From: Spirodela intermedia
Lineage: Eukaryota; Streptophyta; Magnoliopsida; Alismatales; Araceae
Assembly: GCA_902729315.2 (NCBI GenBank)
Contig: LR746271.1
Location: forward strand, 2,192,001-2,256,000
DNA: 64,000 bases
Reading direction: 5' to 3'
Shown: positions 24,040 to 35,859 of the stretch, piece after piece
How positions within the stretch are numbered: the stretch's first letter is position 1
Layout of the letters: each line of letters begins with the position of its first letter
Program-made: the position numbers and the translations under genes
The notes under the pieces: model-generated
Seen by the model: the letters and a program-made list of their open reading frames with translations, nothing else
Database searches by the model: none
Told to the model about the DNA's origin: nothing

Positions 24040-27000
24040 ATTGACTTTGATAGACTTTGTAGTTTGATGTTGACAAAACGTCTACCACCAAATTTATGAT
24101 ACATGGTTAGAAACATGTTGACACAAATGTTTTTTAACTCTTACTGAAGTCCCATGTGATTATGGGACTATTTTGAAAACCCATTTTATTGATTCCTACT
24201 TCTTTAAAGTTGAGAATTAACTGTTGATAGGATGAGTTTTTACACTTATACTGGGGAAGATGCCATGTCCGCACATAACTATAATTTTATATTTATCATT
24301 ATAGTTGCGACATTTTAGTAATTAACATTATCACAGTTTAAACCCATGAAAAAGTTCATCATGTGTTTGTAATTCATTACTTGCTAAGTTTTTGGTTTCA
24401 CATGCTCATATGAAGTGATGTACCAACTTAGTAAGATGAAGCTTAACACTCACTTAAGTTTGTCATTAGGCAAGACAAGTCCCAACACATAGTAAACAAG
24501 ATACAACATAAGGACATAATAATAATTTTACATCACAAACATAATTACATCTTAGTGTAATCCCTAAATCTATTGAAAAAATCAATTATTTATCTCTCAA
24601 GTCAAACATAATAAAAATTAGATTTGAGAACTATTCTTCCAAAGCTCTTATCATATTAGACTTGTCTTATGAACTTCTTGGATTTTATTGATGAGCGAGA
24701 GCTTTAAAAAACCAAGTGAAAAATAGATTTATGTCCCCCCACTTTATTCCAACCATAGTCACCTAAGGGATCCACATTAAGAAACCCATGAGAGTAACCA
24801 AGAGGGCAAGATGATTTTTTTTTCCAAATTTAAATTAATTCATTATTTTTTATAACTATGAAAACTAAGAGAATTAGTGGTTTACCATGCTGGGCCTACT
24901 ACCAACACTCATCAGTACAAAATGATGAACATTAAGACTTCAATTAACATCCACTATATTTCATTGCTCTAGCCAACCTGAGTATCCATAAAAATACTTC
25001 TTCTAGATTCATTAGGGCCAAATTGGTTGATGCTCAACTAATATTTGAAAAACAGATGACACTAGGTGACATAGTGAGATTAGTGCCCAACAAATATCTT
25101 AGAGACTCACTACTTGAAGTCAACTAAACCAAATTAGCACTCAAATAATATTTTATATGTTTAGCATTATTCATTGAAAAATTAAAATTTCAAGAATCAT
25201 GCCTCTAGGTTGACCAAAGTATATGAAGAAAAACTGTCAAATGATAGAGAAAATAATTCTTGCAATTATGGCATATACTTTTCTTTTGTATTGATGCATA
25301 TACCTAGATGTGTGGAAGCCTTTTTTGGGTAGAGCCACTTTGAATGTTTCAGAATGATATGTTTTTTTTATGAAGTTTTGAATCACAACATATATGTGAT
25401 AGTGTAACACTTATTCTTTCCTATTTTCTATCATGTGGTGATAAATTTTATGGTATGATAATAGTCTTGATATTATGTCAATTGACACCTGTCAACTCAC
25501 TTCCTATTAGGAAAGAGAAAATACTAAATTTATGAGGCCTAAGTACCCAAGAGATTTTATCAAATATTATAATAAAGTATCACAAGGATTTAGAATAATG
25601 CGACCAACTCATTCTTGCATCCACTTCCTAAGGATTTCCCCATTGGGTATCATTATTCAATCCCTTTGTATATAGTTGACAAGACCTAGATCAACAACCC
25701 ACCTACAATATAGATTCTACGAGTCTACACCATTCAGCTAGAATCGAAGGTTATAACAACCTTTTCTCAAACCCCATTACAGGCATGTCATATTGCACCT
25801 CAGTGTAAAAGGAAAAGTTAATACAACTAAATGATTGCAAGGACGATTAATGTCACCTTCATGAGTTGGTGAGGGTGTGTGTGTGTGTTGGAAGCTGATC
25901 AGAAGACAAGATACTTGAGATTTATCATGAATGAGTAAGTTCTAATGCTTTGATATTCAATCAATTATTTTTCCAAGTGCAAGGATGAGGCAAAGAATGA
26001 AAAAATTGTTGAATGTCATCTGCCCTTGATTTCTCATTTTGATTTCATGCCCTAAGGAGAAACATCCCTTTGTATATTTGGGTTTCACATGACAACTTGT
26101 CTTGCTAATGGCTCTCTAGTAATTGGGCCTGCAGCAACTTGACCCTCAATGGCTATTTGATATCAAGCTAGTCCTTTGGGGCTTAATGGTCACATGTTAC
26201 TAGACCGTGCCCCTAACCTAGATCAAGCTGCACCTAATTGGGCTGCATGTTTGAGCTCTGATGGACTGCACATGTTCAAGCCATGGCTAAAATTCATATC
26301 AAATCAGAACCTCAATTTTCTGATGATCTATTTCAACGAACACATGTGAGCAATTATCTGCAATTTAAATCATGTCACAGAGGTTATCTTCATAATATGA
26401 AATAATGGAAATTACCAATATTTATCAATTCAATTAAACTCAATAGACCAATCATAATATGGAGCCTGATGTTTGTTTCATAAGTGACTTTTTAATGATT
26501 GATTTGATCATCAAGGTAGTGTTGCCAATTTCATAATTTTACTTTATTTGAATTCACTAAACTGCACTTTCATATCATCAAAATTATTTAATATCTTAAA
26601 CATGAAACTTCAAAGCTACATAACGTGCAAACTAGTTTTTGTATTTGTGAAATATTTATTTTATTTTAAGGAAAATTATTTGAAATATGTGATTTTTGGC
26701 ATCTAAATATATATTAATTTAAAATATTTATTAGTAAAACTGGACAAATACAAATTATCGTGTTCATTAAATAATCATTTCTAGTGCATTGAAATTTCCC
26801 ATTGCTAGTTTTTTTTAAGGGTGAATGATTTGGAAGGGTATTTTGAAAGAATAGTTCGTCAAAGTCATCAAAAACATTTAAATAGTATTTTAGATAATTA
26901 TATTATAATTTTAACTCCTCATATTATTCCACTTATTTAACCTTCTTACAATTTCAAGCCCCATATTTGTCTTTCTTGGGACCAGTGGATCTTGGAGTCT

Positions 27001-27100
27001 ATCTGATCTTGTGTACCCTTTGTGGGGAGAGTAGAAGACATCCTGGCATCTAGATGGGAGTGTTGTTCTTCTCAGGTTCTTGTCCTAGTTAGATTAAGTG
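24040..27100. other. AT-rich intergenic DNA
   Basis: No gene or RNA recognised on either strand. A GT run is present near 25873-25888. The DNA has the look of old retrotransposon sequence, but I could not identify a domain. Confidence 0.45.
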
Positions 27101-27744
27101 AACCAATTGTATTCAAACAATAGCCTGAGCACATCATATAAGCTGTAGTTTTTTTTATATTCAGACAATATTGTTAATTGTCTAATAACACATAATATAA
27201 TTAAATTTAACTTTTTTTGGTGCTGATTTCTGAAAAAAAACGGGGACCCATCGTAGGAGGAGAAGGTAGGCCCTCTGTCTTCTTTCTTTCTCTCTCTCTC
27301 TCTCTCTCTCTCTGGATCCTGCCACATGACATGTGACGTCATTGAACTTGCGCGAACGTGCGCTGACCTTCCTCTCTCCGTTCCCTATGCGACGGGGGAC
27401 TTGCCCAGAACCGTTCCATTCCTCTCTCCGCGTTGTGTGTGTGTGTGTGAGAGAGAGAGAGAAATAGATAGATAGATATATAAATGGATAGAGAGAGAGA
27501 GAGAGAGAAGAGAGGTAATGGGGGGGTCAACAGGGTCAATGGTCTCTCAGCGAATGGTGGTCGTGGTGGGGAGGGAGTTACGGCAGTTAAGGGGAGGCGG
27601 AGAGAAGAGGCCTTCCGACCTCCCTCTTCTCTCCTTTCAAATCCCAGCAATGATAAAGGGCGGGCTGAGAGCCCAATTTTTTTTACCCTTCTCCATCTTC
27701 CCTCCTCTGGAACGAACGAGAGAGAGAGAGAGAGAAAGAGAAAG
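27101..27744 (+). promoter_or_regulatory. Upstream region and 5' leader of the polygalacturonase gene
   Basis: It holds (CT)n at 27288-27313, a GT/GA stretch at 27435-27462, (GA)n near 27488-27509, and (GA)n running up to the start codon at 27717-27740. GA/CT tracts around the start are common in plant genes and can bind BPC/GAGA factors. A frame from 27484 is open into the coding exon, but it consists of repeat-derived residues and was not used. Confidence 0.45.
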
Positions 27745-27916
27745 ATGACACTGATGGTAAGATATTGCTTCTTTCTGGGCATCACCTGGTGCCTTTTTGC
27801 GGCCGTCACGGAGGGCGGTGGGCAGCAGAGCTCCGCCCGCCGCTACTTCGACGTTAAGAATTTTGGCGCTCGGGCTAACGGGAAGACCGACGATAGCAAG
27901 GTTGGTCGATTCTCAC

Positions 27917-27976
<60 letters not shown>

Positions 27977-29210
27977 TAGCTATCTATCTCTCTCTACCTC
28001 TCTCTCTCCGTGGTTCGGCTTCAGCTTCCGTATCTTATTTCTTCCTGTCTATTTCGAGGTTCTCGCTCTAGATATTGCGTGTCCACCAGCTGGGCAGCTG
28101 GTAATCACTTTCAAACGAACAAAGATGTCAGACTTGGGAAATGGGTATTGCCCAATTCAACTCGACCAGTATCTCCCTCTCTTGGTTATCTCTCTTGTAG
28201 CTAGAGAGGGAGCGGGTGGGGGGCAGCGCGGTGTTTGCCCAAGTCTTCGTACTTTACGGTTCGGACATTCTCCCGTCCACGGAGTCAGCTCAAGACCCAG
28301 CAATTCCGAGAGAGAGAGAGAGAGAATACGAACCTTGACTCAGAGGACGTTTGCCGATTCTCTGATGATATCACCGCGCATGCAGGCGTTCATGGCGGCG
28401 TGGGCGGCAGCCTGTCATTCCACTGGCAACGTGAGGCTGGTCGTCTCCAAAGGCACCTACCTTCTCGGCCCCGTCAGCTTCAGAGGCCCCTGCCGCTTTG
28501 TCTCCTCCTTGACATTCCAAGTTAAGGCAAGTGTTGCCTCCTAAATCATCCAGATTGCTACAGACAGTCCGAAATAGATCGGTTGCATATATATATATAT
28601 ATATAGCGAGAGAGAGAGAGAGGTGACTGGAGAGAAGGGTTATGAGTGAGGATTGTGGATGCAGGGGTACCTGAAGGCGACGACGAACCTGGGAAGTTAC
28701 AGGGACTCGTGGGTGGAATTCGGATGGGTGAACCGCCTGATCCTTACCGGCGGCATCTTCGACGGCCAGGGGGCGTCGGCTTGGCCCCACAACACCTGCC
28801 CCAAGAACTGGAACTGCAAGCTTCTCCCTACCGTCAGCTCTCGCCCACCCCCGCTTCTCTCTCTCTCTATCTAAATTCTTCTTGATTCTGCGTAAACTTC
28901 TCCTTTCTGGTTCACTCAGTCGATCAAATTCGTATCGATGACGAACACGACGGTGAAGGGGATAACGTCGCTAAACAGCAAGTTCTTCCACGTCGCGCTG
29001 GTGGGTTGCAAGGGCTTCCGCGGCAGTGGGATAAGGATCTCGGCGCCGGCGAACAGCCCCAACACCGACGGCATCCACATCGAGCAGTCCCAGGACGTCA
29101 CCATCCAGCAGTCCTCCGTCTCCACCGGCGACGACTGCATCTCCATCGGTCAGGGTAACTCCCGCATCACCATCTCCGGCATCACCTGCGGCCCCGGCCA
29201 CGGCATCAGG

Positions 29211-29283
<73 letters not shown>

Positions 29284-29770
29284 CGAAAGCTTACAGTCGT
29301 CGCCGACGAGCAGCGTGGGGAGCTTGGGAAAGTACGCCTACGAGAAGGACGTTCGTGGGCTAGTGGTGAGGAACAGCATCCTCTCCGGGACGGCCAACGG
29401 GGTACGGATAAAGACCTGGGCAAACTCACCGGGGGCCATCGTCGCCGCGAACATGACGTTCGAGAACATCGTCATGAACAACGTGGCCAACCCCATCATC
29501 ATCGACCAGCTCTACTGCCCCTACGCCTCCTGCGCCTCCTCCGTGCCCTCGCTGGTCCGCATCAGCGACATCTCCTTCAAGAACATCCGGGGAACTTCTG
29601 CTACGCCCGTCGCCGTCATGCTCAGATGTAGCCACGGGACGCCATGCAAGAACGTCCGCCTGCAAGACGTCCACCTCGACCACCCAGGGAGGCTTCGCTC
29701 CTCCTCCACCTGCATGAATATCAAGGCCATATACAGCGGTACTCAGATCCCCCCTCCCTGTAGCGTTTAG
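27745..29770 (+). CDS. Polygalacturonase, GH28, exopolygalacturonase-like, 403 aa
   Basis: Secreted pectinase that hydrolyses alpha-1,4-galacturonan in cell walls. Five exons: 27745-27900, 28386-28526, 28665-28832, 28920-29209, 29314-29770, giving 403 residues. Residues 1 to about 24 form a signal peptide (hydrophobic CFFLGITWCLFAAV). All four GH28 motifs are present: SPNTDGIH (Asp codon 29067-29069), STGDDCISIG (Asp pair in 29127-29138), GPGHGIS across the last intron, and RIKTW from 29405. The start is the first ATG preceding the signal peptide. Intron 2 appears to use a GC donor (AAG|gcaagt). Intron 4 is about two-thirds a CT repeat. Exons are markedly GC3-rich, unlike the neighbouring genes. 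AFMAAWAAAC and the GYLKATT region are typical of the exopolygalacturonase clade, many of which are pollen-expressed; tissue is inference. Confidence 0.92.
27919..27972. repeat. (CT)n microsatellite, polygalacturonase intron 1
   Basis: About 27 CT units, shortly after the donor at 27901. Confidence 0.93.
29213..29281. repeat. (CT)n microsatellite filling polygalacturonase intron 4
   Basis: About 34 CT units in a 104-bp intron (29210-29313). The tract starts just after the donor and serves as the polypyrimidine tract. Confidence 0.93.
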
Positions 29771-30025
29771 GGAGAGAAACTGCGAGGGAGCAGGGCGACG
29801 ATGGTGCTCGGCAGAGCATGGAAGCCATCTCCTGCTCGGGCGCGGCTTTCCGCCCGCCTTTTGTGTCTTCTCTTTGACTGCTGTTTACGGCTTTCTCTCT
29901 CGGAAATGAGTAGAGTATGAAGCCTTGTTGGCTTATTTTGAGACAGTCCTTGTGCTCGTTTCCCTCATCTCCACACCGAGAGTGAGAGAGAGTGAGAGAG
30001 GCTGACTTTCCACTCTACCTTCATT

Positions 30026-30078
<53 letters not shown>

Positions 30079-31296
30079 GAGTTGTGATTTGTTCATACGA
30101 TGGCAGGAGGGATCGCCATCCTTGACTGAAGAGAGAGAGAGAGTAGACACTTAATGTAAGACCAAAGGACTGAGTGGAGGTGAAAATTCCAATAAGACGA
30201 TCGGAGATCCCGCGGTGACACTGGAGAACGATCACACTAAAGAAGAACAAGAGAGAGAGAGAGAGACGACAATCCCACTCTCTATACAGAATAATTCGAG
30301 ATGGTTAGCCTCATATTACCTCACTCAAAGGTTAGTCTATATCTTCCTCACTCCCCTCTTATAGGCTATTGCCACAGCTTTATTGACCTAAAGGCTGATA
30401 ATTAGATGAATTGACCCTCTTTGATAATTGTGATCATCTACCTCCTTTCCCTTTGTTAGCTTTCCTAACAATGGCTGTTCACATGGCTCTCAGGTCCTTT
30501 TCTAACATAGATGGGAATGACATGAGAGTTTTTCATGGATACTCTTCCCTGAGACTTTCACCTTCTCCACAAAGAGAAATTCTAAAAATTGATATTGGAT
30601 GCTTATGGTGGATTCTCATGTGTTCTTTGAATCAAGAGGGTGCTTACATTTGAACCAAGACTCGATACCATGTGGGCTCTGTCTGATGTCAAGGACATAT
30701 GATGACTCTAGAATACATGTAAGGTCATCATCTATTGTCAAGACCTGGGTTGGTGCTGTTGACATGTGAAAAATTGGATGAATACTTGCAATTGGTAGAA
30801 GTGTTAGCCAATAAACTACAAGCCCAATTCACTCTTGAATCTCAAATGGTCAAAGAATCATTACCCCAGTTTCTTGTAAGGTCAATGGGCAAGAGACTTT
30901 AGTAGATAAAGTTGAAGCCTAAGGTATACATGATCGCTACTATCAACTTGATATCCTAACAACTCTAGTCAACGTAAGACTTCATTCATGCTTGAGTGCA
31001 TGCTAAGAGGGCTTTCAATTGATCTAGAGTGACATCATGTTCTTATGGTAGTTGCTCCATGGCATCTGATTGCACCAACTATAATTGATAACAGAAAAGA
31101 ACTAGGGGTATTATTTGGTAAATGATGTTGAAGGGCTCAATACTTTTAGAAGATTGCAAATTTGTGTTGTACCAATGTTTCACCTAGACCAACCATTTAC
31201 ACTGTTAACAAAAATGGTTGTCAACAAAGTTATGGAGGTAAGCTTCAATTCCTCATACCAACTACTTATGATTGGACATTCATTCAAGGATGATAT
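29771..31296. other. 3' UTR of polygalacturonase and intergenic DNA
   Basis: The first 150-200 bases are probably 3' UTR. A (CT)n tract lies at about 30031-30076 and a GA tract near 30250-30266. From about 30300 onward I recognise no gene. Confidence 0.45.
29945..30122. repeat. Duplicated flank segment, copy 1
   Basis: Shares with 33837-33985 the ordered landmarks ccctcat, cacacc, gagag, tgactt, ttcatctct-like text, a (CT)n tract, tcatgagt, ttgttt/ttgttc and atgatggcag/gatggcag followed by agggat. It lies just 3' of the polygalacturonase gene. Confidence 0.85.
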
Positions 31297-32850
31297 ATAA
31301 TGTGACTTAGTCATTGATTAAATCATATAAATTTAAAATTGATAAAACTATAAAGCATTTGTTTAGATTTTTAGAAGTATTTCTAAAAGTATATATTAAT
31401 TTTAAATTGATAAAGAGGTCCAAAAATAGTGAGAAAATTTCAAGTTGATCACTATACTGTATAATAATAGCAAGTGAAATTTTATTTTTTTTCAATTAAA
31501 ATATTTTCAGATTATTTTTAAAATTAAAGAAAAATACAAATTATGATGATGATGTCAAGTAGACATTAACATTGCTTGAATAGTAATTTGGGTGAAAATA
31601 AAGTACCACTTAGTGGTTATTACATAAGTGATTTTAGAAGCTTCAATCAATGAAATCGAGATCTTAAGTGTTAAATGAATTGTAATCTACTAAAGAAGAG
31701 TTTCAAATTTTTATTTTAATTAAAATTATCACTAATTTAAATATTAAATGAGTTTAAACAAAGAAAATAGAGTTCTATCATCATGATGGTGATTACCAAA
31801 ATTTTATAAGTTCGGAAGATCTTCAAAGTGTGTCCATGACCTTCAAGACTCTTATGAGACATATATGGTGTTAGTCTCTTGAATCATGTGCGAAGTCTAG
31901 AGGGTGAAGAATGGTGTTAGTGAAGTGTCTCCAACAACTATCTCCTAATGGAGTAGAAATTTGACAAAAATGATGCTTTAGTAGTTGTCACCCATCGAAG
32001 CTAAGATTGATGAATGTGGAGTGTGCCTTATGGAACTTCATCTTCAAGTTCCTCATAGTAAGAAAAAACTCTTTATTGTGTTTATAACACTTTGAAGAGA
32101 TTATGAAAAAAATCTTGGTGGATTTCTTTACCACCCTTAATGACAACTTGTTCGTTGTCTAACAAGAAATGTTATTTTCTTCCAAAGTTCCCATTGTTAT
32201 TTCAAAATTCTCTATCATATGCAGATTTCATTGACGATTGATCATTTTTTTTCCATTGAATGTTTACTTGAAGAAAAATTATAGAGTTGAATTCAAAGAA
32301 AATAAATTTTGGCACAAGTGTGAACCTTGTATTAATATATGATATTTTTTATATTAATTTAGTTGACAAAAGTTGTTGGTGGTTTTATCCCACATCAGTT
32401 ATTTTGGGGAGTTTAAGATGGATATAAGTCTAGGCCATCTAATGTTTTTGATATCTTCTCGTGAAAACAAAATGACCATAACAACCTGAGGAGAAGATAT
32501 ACTAGGTGGTCCACCCCCACACAACACACATGATGAGATCGTACTTTGTGCCACACACAAGTTCCCTCTAGAGACATGGAAGAGTGGTGTGTATGTGTCT
32601 ATGGGTCCTTAGCCACTAGAGCCCAACTCATAGTTTAATGTAGTAAGGGTTTACTTGCCCAAGTGGACACTCTCCAAGTTGATTGTCGAGTGTTGGTTGG
32701 CCAATGGATTCCCTATGTTTTCATTATTTTTATTATTTCTATTTTTTTCATTTCAACTTAAAAAATATGAATATAAAAATTATATAAAATTACAAGATTA
32801 ATTATAAATTCTTATTATTCTTGTAAAAACTAAATTTAAGGTAAATATAA
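31297..32850 (+). mobile_element. Dispersed repeat, copy 1 (non-autonomous element, class unknown)
   Basis: Matches the reverse complement of 37151-38898 along its length, diverged but in the same order. Shared landmarks: a start taatgtgacttagtc, then aaatttaaaa.tgataaaactataaa, later tagttgtcacc, gagcttcatc/gaacttcatc followed by tcaagtt, and an AT-rich end after a 'gtt ggctgac / gttggccaat' block. I find no protein domain and no clear terminal inverted repeat. The right boundary is approximate. Confidence 0.7.
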
Positions 32851-33836
32851 GATCAAAGCCACAACGTATGAATGATTTCTGTTATCCTAAATTGATACAT
32901 GAGTGAAGAGTAGTGTGCTTCATTAACTAGTTTATCACACTAGTTCATCATTAGATGAAGGTCATTATATCATCCCTTTTTTTCCCAAACGGGTAATGGT
33001 TGAAGAAGATTAACTAGTGTGAGAGACCTTAATGTACTTTATTTCTCTAACAAGTAAAAAAGACCTTAATGTACTTTACATCATTCTTTATATTAAACTA
33101 ATAGATTTTCTACTTAATATGCTTACAAGTTTGTAAGAACTTAGATTGTCCCCTATTTTTTAAGTAATGAAATTCTCAAAGAATTTATATATCATTTTTG
33201 AATCTCTAGAGAAAATTAGGCATCCATTGTGAAAGAGGCATCCTTTGTTAAGCAAAGAGTTAGGCCACATTTTGGGGAGTAGTAGCAGCAGCTTATCTTT
33301 GATAAGCATGTGCTAAACATTGACTTGATACTCTTACATAATTAAGTCCACATCCAATAGTTCTTGAAAGGAGAGATTCAAAGTATATGAAACAATCTAG
33401 AAGAGTTGAAGTTAATAATTAGCGGCATGTGATCAAACAATCAAAGTTAACAAAACCTTAAAACAAGATTTGTTCTTAGAGAGTGGAAGTAAAAAGTGAC
33501 CCAAATTACTGTAAAATTTCTTAATCTTATGTTCATTAGTCTAAGAAAATTATGAGGATCAAAAAGTCAAAGAAAAGATCAATTTAGTGAAAGAAATCTT
33601 ATCTTGGGGATGAGTAGAAACATATCAATTTAATCACTCTCACTCCCCTTTCTTGATATTAATGCAACCTAAAACATAACATTGAGAACATTTGCCTCCT
33701 TTTTGTCAATTGACTTCGGTAAGGATGGTTGTCCACGTGACTATTAGATCCCTCTTTGACATGAACGAGATTGGGTTTAGAGTATCTCATTACATGCTCC
33801 AATGCAGCTGTGGGACATCTTGTAAGAATGTCCACT
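32851..33836. other. AT-rich intergenic DNA
   Basis: No gene or RNA recognised. A short local duplication of taatgtacttta is visible near 33030-33080. Confidence 0.4.
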
Positions 33837-33985
33837 AATAGGACACCTTGTGTTTGTATCCCTCATTCCCACACCTAGAGAGAGAGAGGTTGACTTTTTC
33901 TTCTATGTTCATCTCTACTCTCTCTCTCTCTCTCTCTCATGAGTCTTGTTTTGTTTATATGATGGCAGCAGGGATAACCATGGGT
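33837..33985. repeat. Duplicated flank segment, copy 2
   Basis: Second copy of the segment at 29945-30122, in the same orientation about 3.9 kb further on, including the shortened (CT)n at 33919-33938. It has no polygalacturonase coding sequence attached. Confidence 0.85.
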
Positions 33986-34229
33986 TTTGGCTGGATGCAT
34001 TTTCATCCATTTTATGTAAATTTTGAAAGGAACTTCAAGTAATCTTACTAAAGATGCCTTTCTAGTTACAAGTTTAATTTTTTTCCAAAAAGGACTTATT
34101 TATAAATAATATTATTGGGCAAGATAAGATTATTTTGATTGGTAAATGAAAATTTATTCCCTTACTCTCTATTAAATTTCTTGCGACAAATACTGCCACT
34201 TCTCATTAAACAAATTAATTCTAAGGAAG

Positions 34230-35100
34230 CATAAGAGTGACAGGGGATGACAATGAAGGTCGTCAACTAGCCAGATTGACAATAAGTTATCACAAATCGT
34301 CAATGTGGACCAACCTCTCTCTCGATTCTCTCCTGTTGTGTACAATTACGTATCCTATAGGGGTTTTATGCAATAAACCAACAAAGAGAGAGGACATAGT
34401 GTTGTTTACTACAGGTACCTTTTAGTGAAACATATCGAAATGTTAATCACACCGCCGAGGGTTTTCTTCCTCAGTAGGGAACAATGGGTAAATAACAAAC
34501 CACGAAATTCACACATGATCGGATCCAAACCTTTGAAAACCGATTGTGATGAGGTGAGAAGACTATTCCATTCCTCGATCAAGGGCAAAATGACTGACTT
34601 AGGTCACTATGATAAAACAAAGCTCCACGTTTCAAAATCTTAGTCAGCCTCCAAATAAGGAAATCACAGCCCACTTGGCTGATCTCAAGCCTACACGACT
34701 AAATCCAATGGTGGTGAAAACACATATGAGGAATGAGGGGATGAAATCAAAACACTCGACCACCAGAGAGGGTTGAGAGGGGACCTTTGGCGTTTTCATG
34801 CCACAATGTTGACGTCGATGGTAGAGCAAAGTAGAGGAGGATGAACACGTCGTCAGGCAAACAAAAACTTGTAGAGGGGACGTCTGGCCACCGACAAGAG
34901 GGGGAAAGAGCTGACCACGATGTAGGGTGGGACCCACACGAGGGCAGCGAATACAAGCGGCGGCAGTCACACGGATCCCTTAGGGCACAGTGTTTGTGTT
35001 TGATAATTCTTAACCAAAGATTAACCAAACCATTTCATAGAGATCTTAGGCCTATTTATAGGCCTCAGGAGGAGAGAGAGAGGATTACAACGTAACATAA
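34230..35100 (-). mobile_element. LTR-like or promoter-like segment with a TATA box on the minus strand
   Basis: On the minus strand CTATAAATAG at 35052-35061 is a strong TATA box followed by leader-like DNA. GC content rises locally between about 34640 and 35000, unlike the AT-rich surroundings. This is typical of a plant LTR or pararetrovirus-like promoter. No coding domain or matching second LTR was found, so a solo LTR is only a suggestion. Confidence 0.35.
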
Positions 35101-35314
35101 ATGGATAAAGGGAAATTAAACATAATAAAGCCTAGTAATAATAGAAATTCGGATCCTTCACTTGGGTGCAGCGGTGGCGACGTGGGGTGACTTTGATAGT
35201 TGGCGTGGTTGTTGGAGGAGATGACGTGGAGTCCGCTGATGTCGTGATCTTCGTTGGTGGGGCTTGGGTACATGCTCCACTACTCTCTCTCTCTCTCAGT
35301 CAAGATCTCATATC

Positions 35315-35338
35315 TCTCTCTCTCTCTCTCTCTCTCTA
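35315..35338. repeat. (CT)n microsatellite at the start of locus copy A
   Basis: It lies at the same relative position as the longer (CT)n at 45387-45465 upstream of copy B. Confidence 0.85.
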
Positions 35339-35859
35339 TGTTAAATGGAACTATTGTGGAGAGGCAAGATTTAGAGGTCGCTAGAGGAGCTTTTGGAGGC
35401 GAGAAGGTGAGAGGGCCTAATCGTCTTTGTTCTCTCTATGTTTTTGATCCTGACATTCATCCAGTATGTTGGTTGGGTATCGTTCCCCTCAGAGCCGAGC
35501 AAGAATAGGGGAGACTGTTCTTCTTGTAGTTAATAGTAGCTCACTGAGGGTGTTTTCATTTCTTCAATCTTCCTATATTTACTTCCTAAACACGGAGGAA
35601 AAGTTTGAGAATAAGTGATGATTTTGTTGGGATGGAGACGGATCATACCAACCTTCGAATCCCCCTTGTCTATTTTGTTCTCATCTGTTGCATCCATGGC
35701 CACATTGTTCTCCTTGTACAGACCGCGCCGGGAATGAAAACACAACTCCCTAAGACTTCATACGCCTTGTGTTATATTTCTCCTATCTTTTCGTTTACTA
35801 TCCCTCTAATGTGCATGTTTGTAAGTAGAAGATTGCTGAAGTGTGATTGATATCCGCTC

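Noticed and set aside
27484-28071. 195-aa frame spanning leader, exon 1 and intron 1 of the polygalacturonase gene
   Set aside because: Both ends are translated GA or CT repeat. The real exon is 27745-27900, shown by signal peptide, donor and phase.
28938-29363. Read-through frame joining exon 4 to the CT intron
   Set aside because: It continues as Leu-Ser repeats and leaves out GHGIS and RIK, which the spliced model restores.
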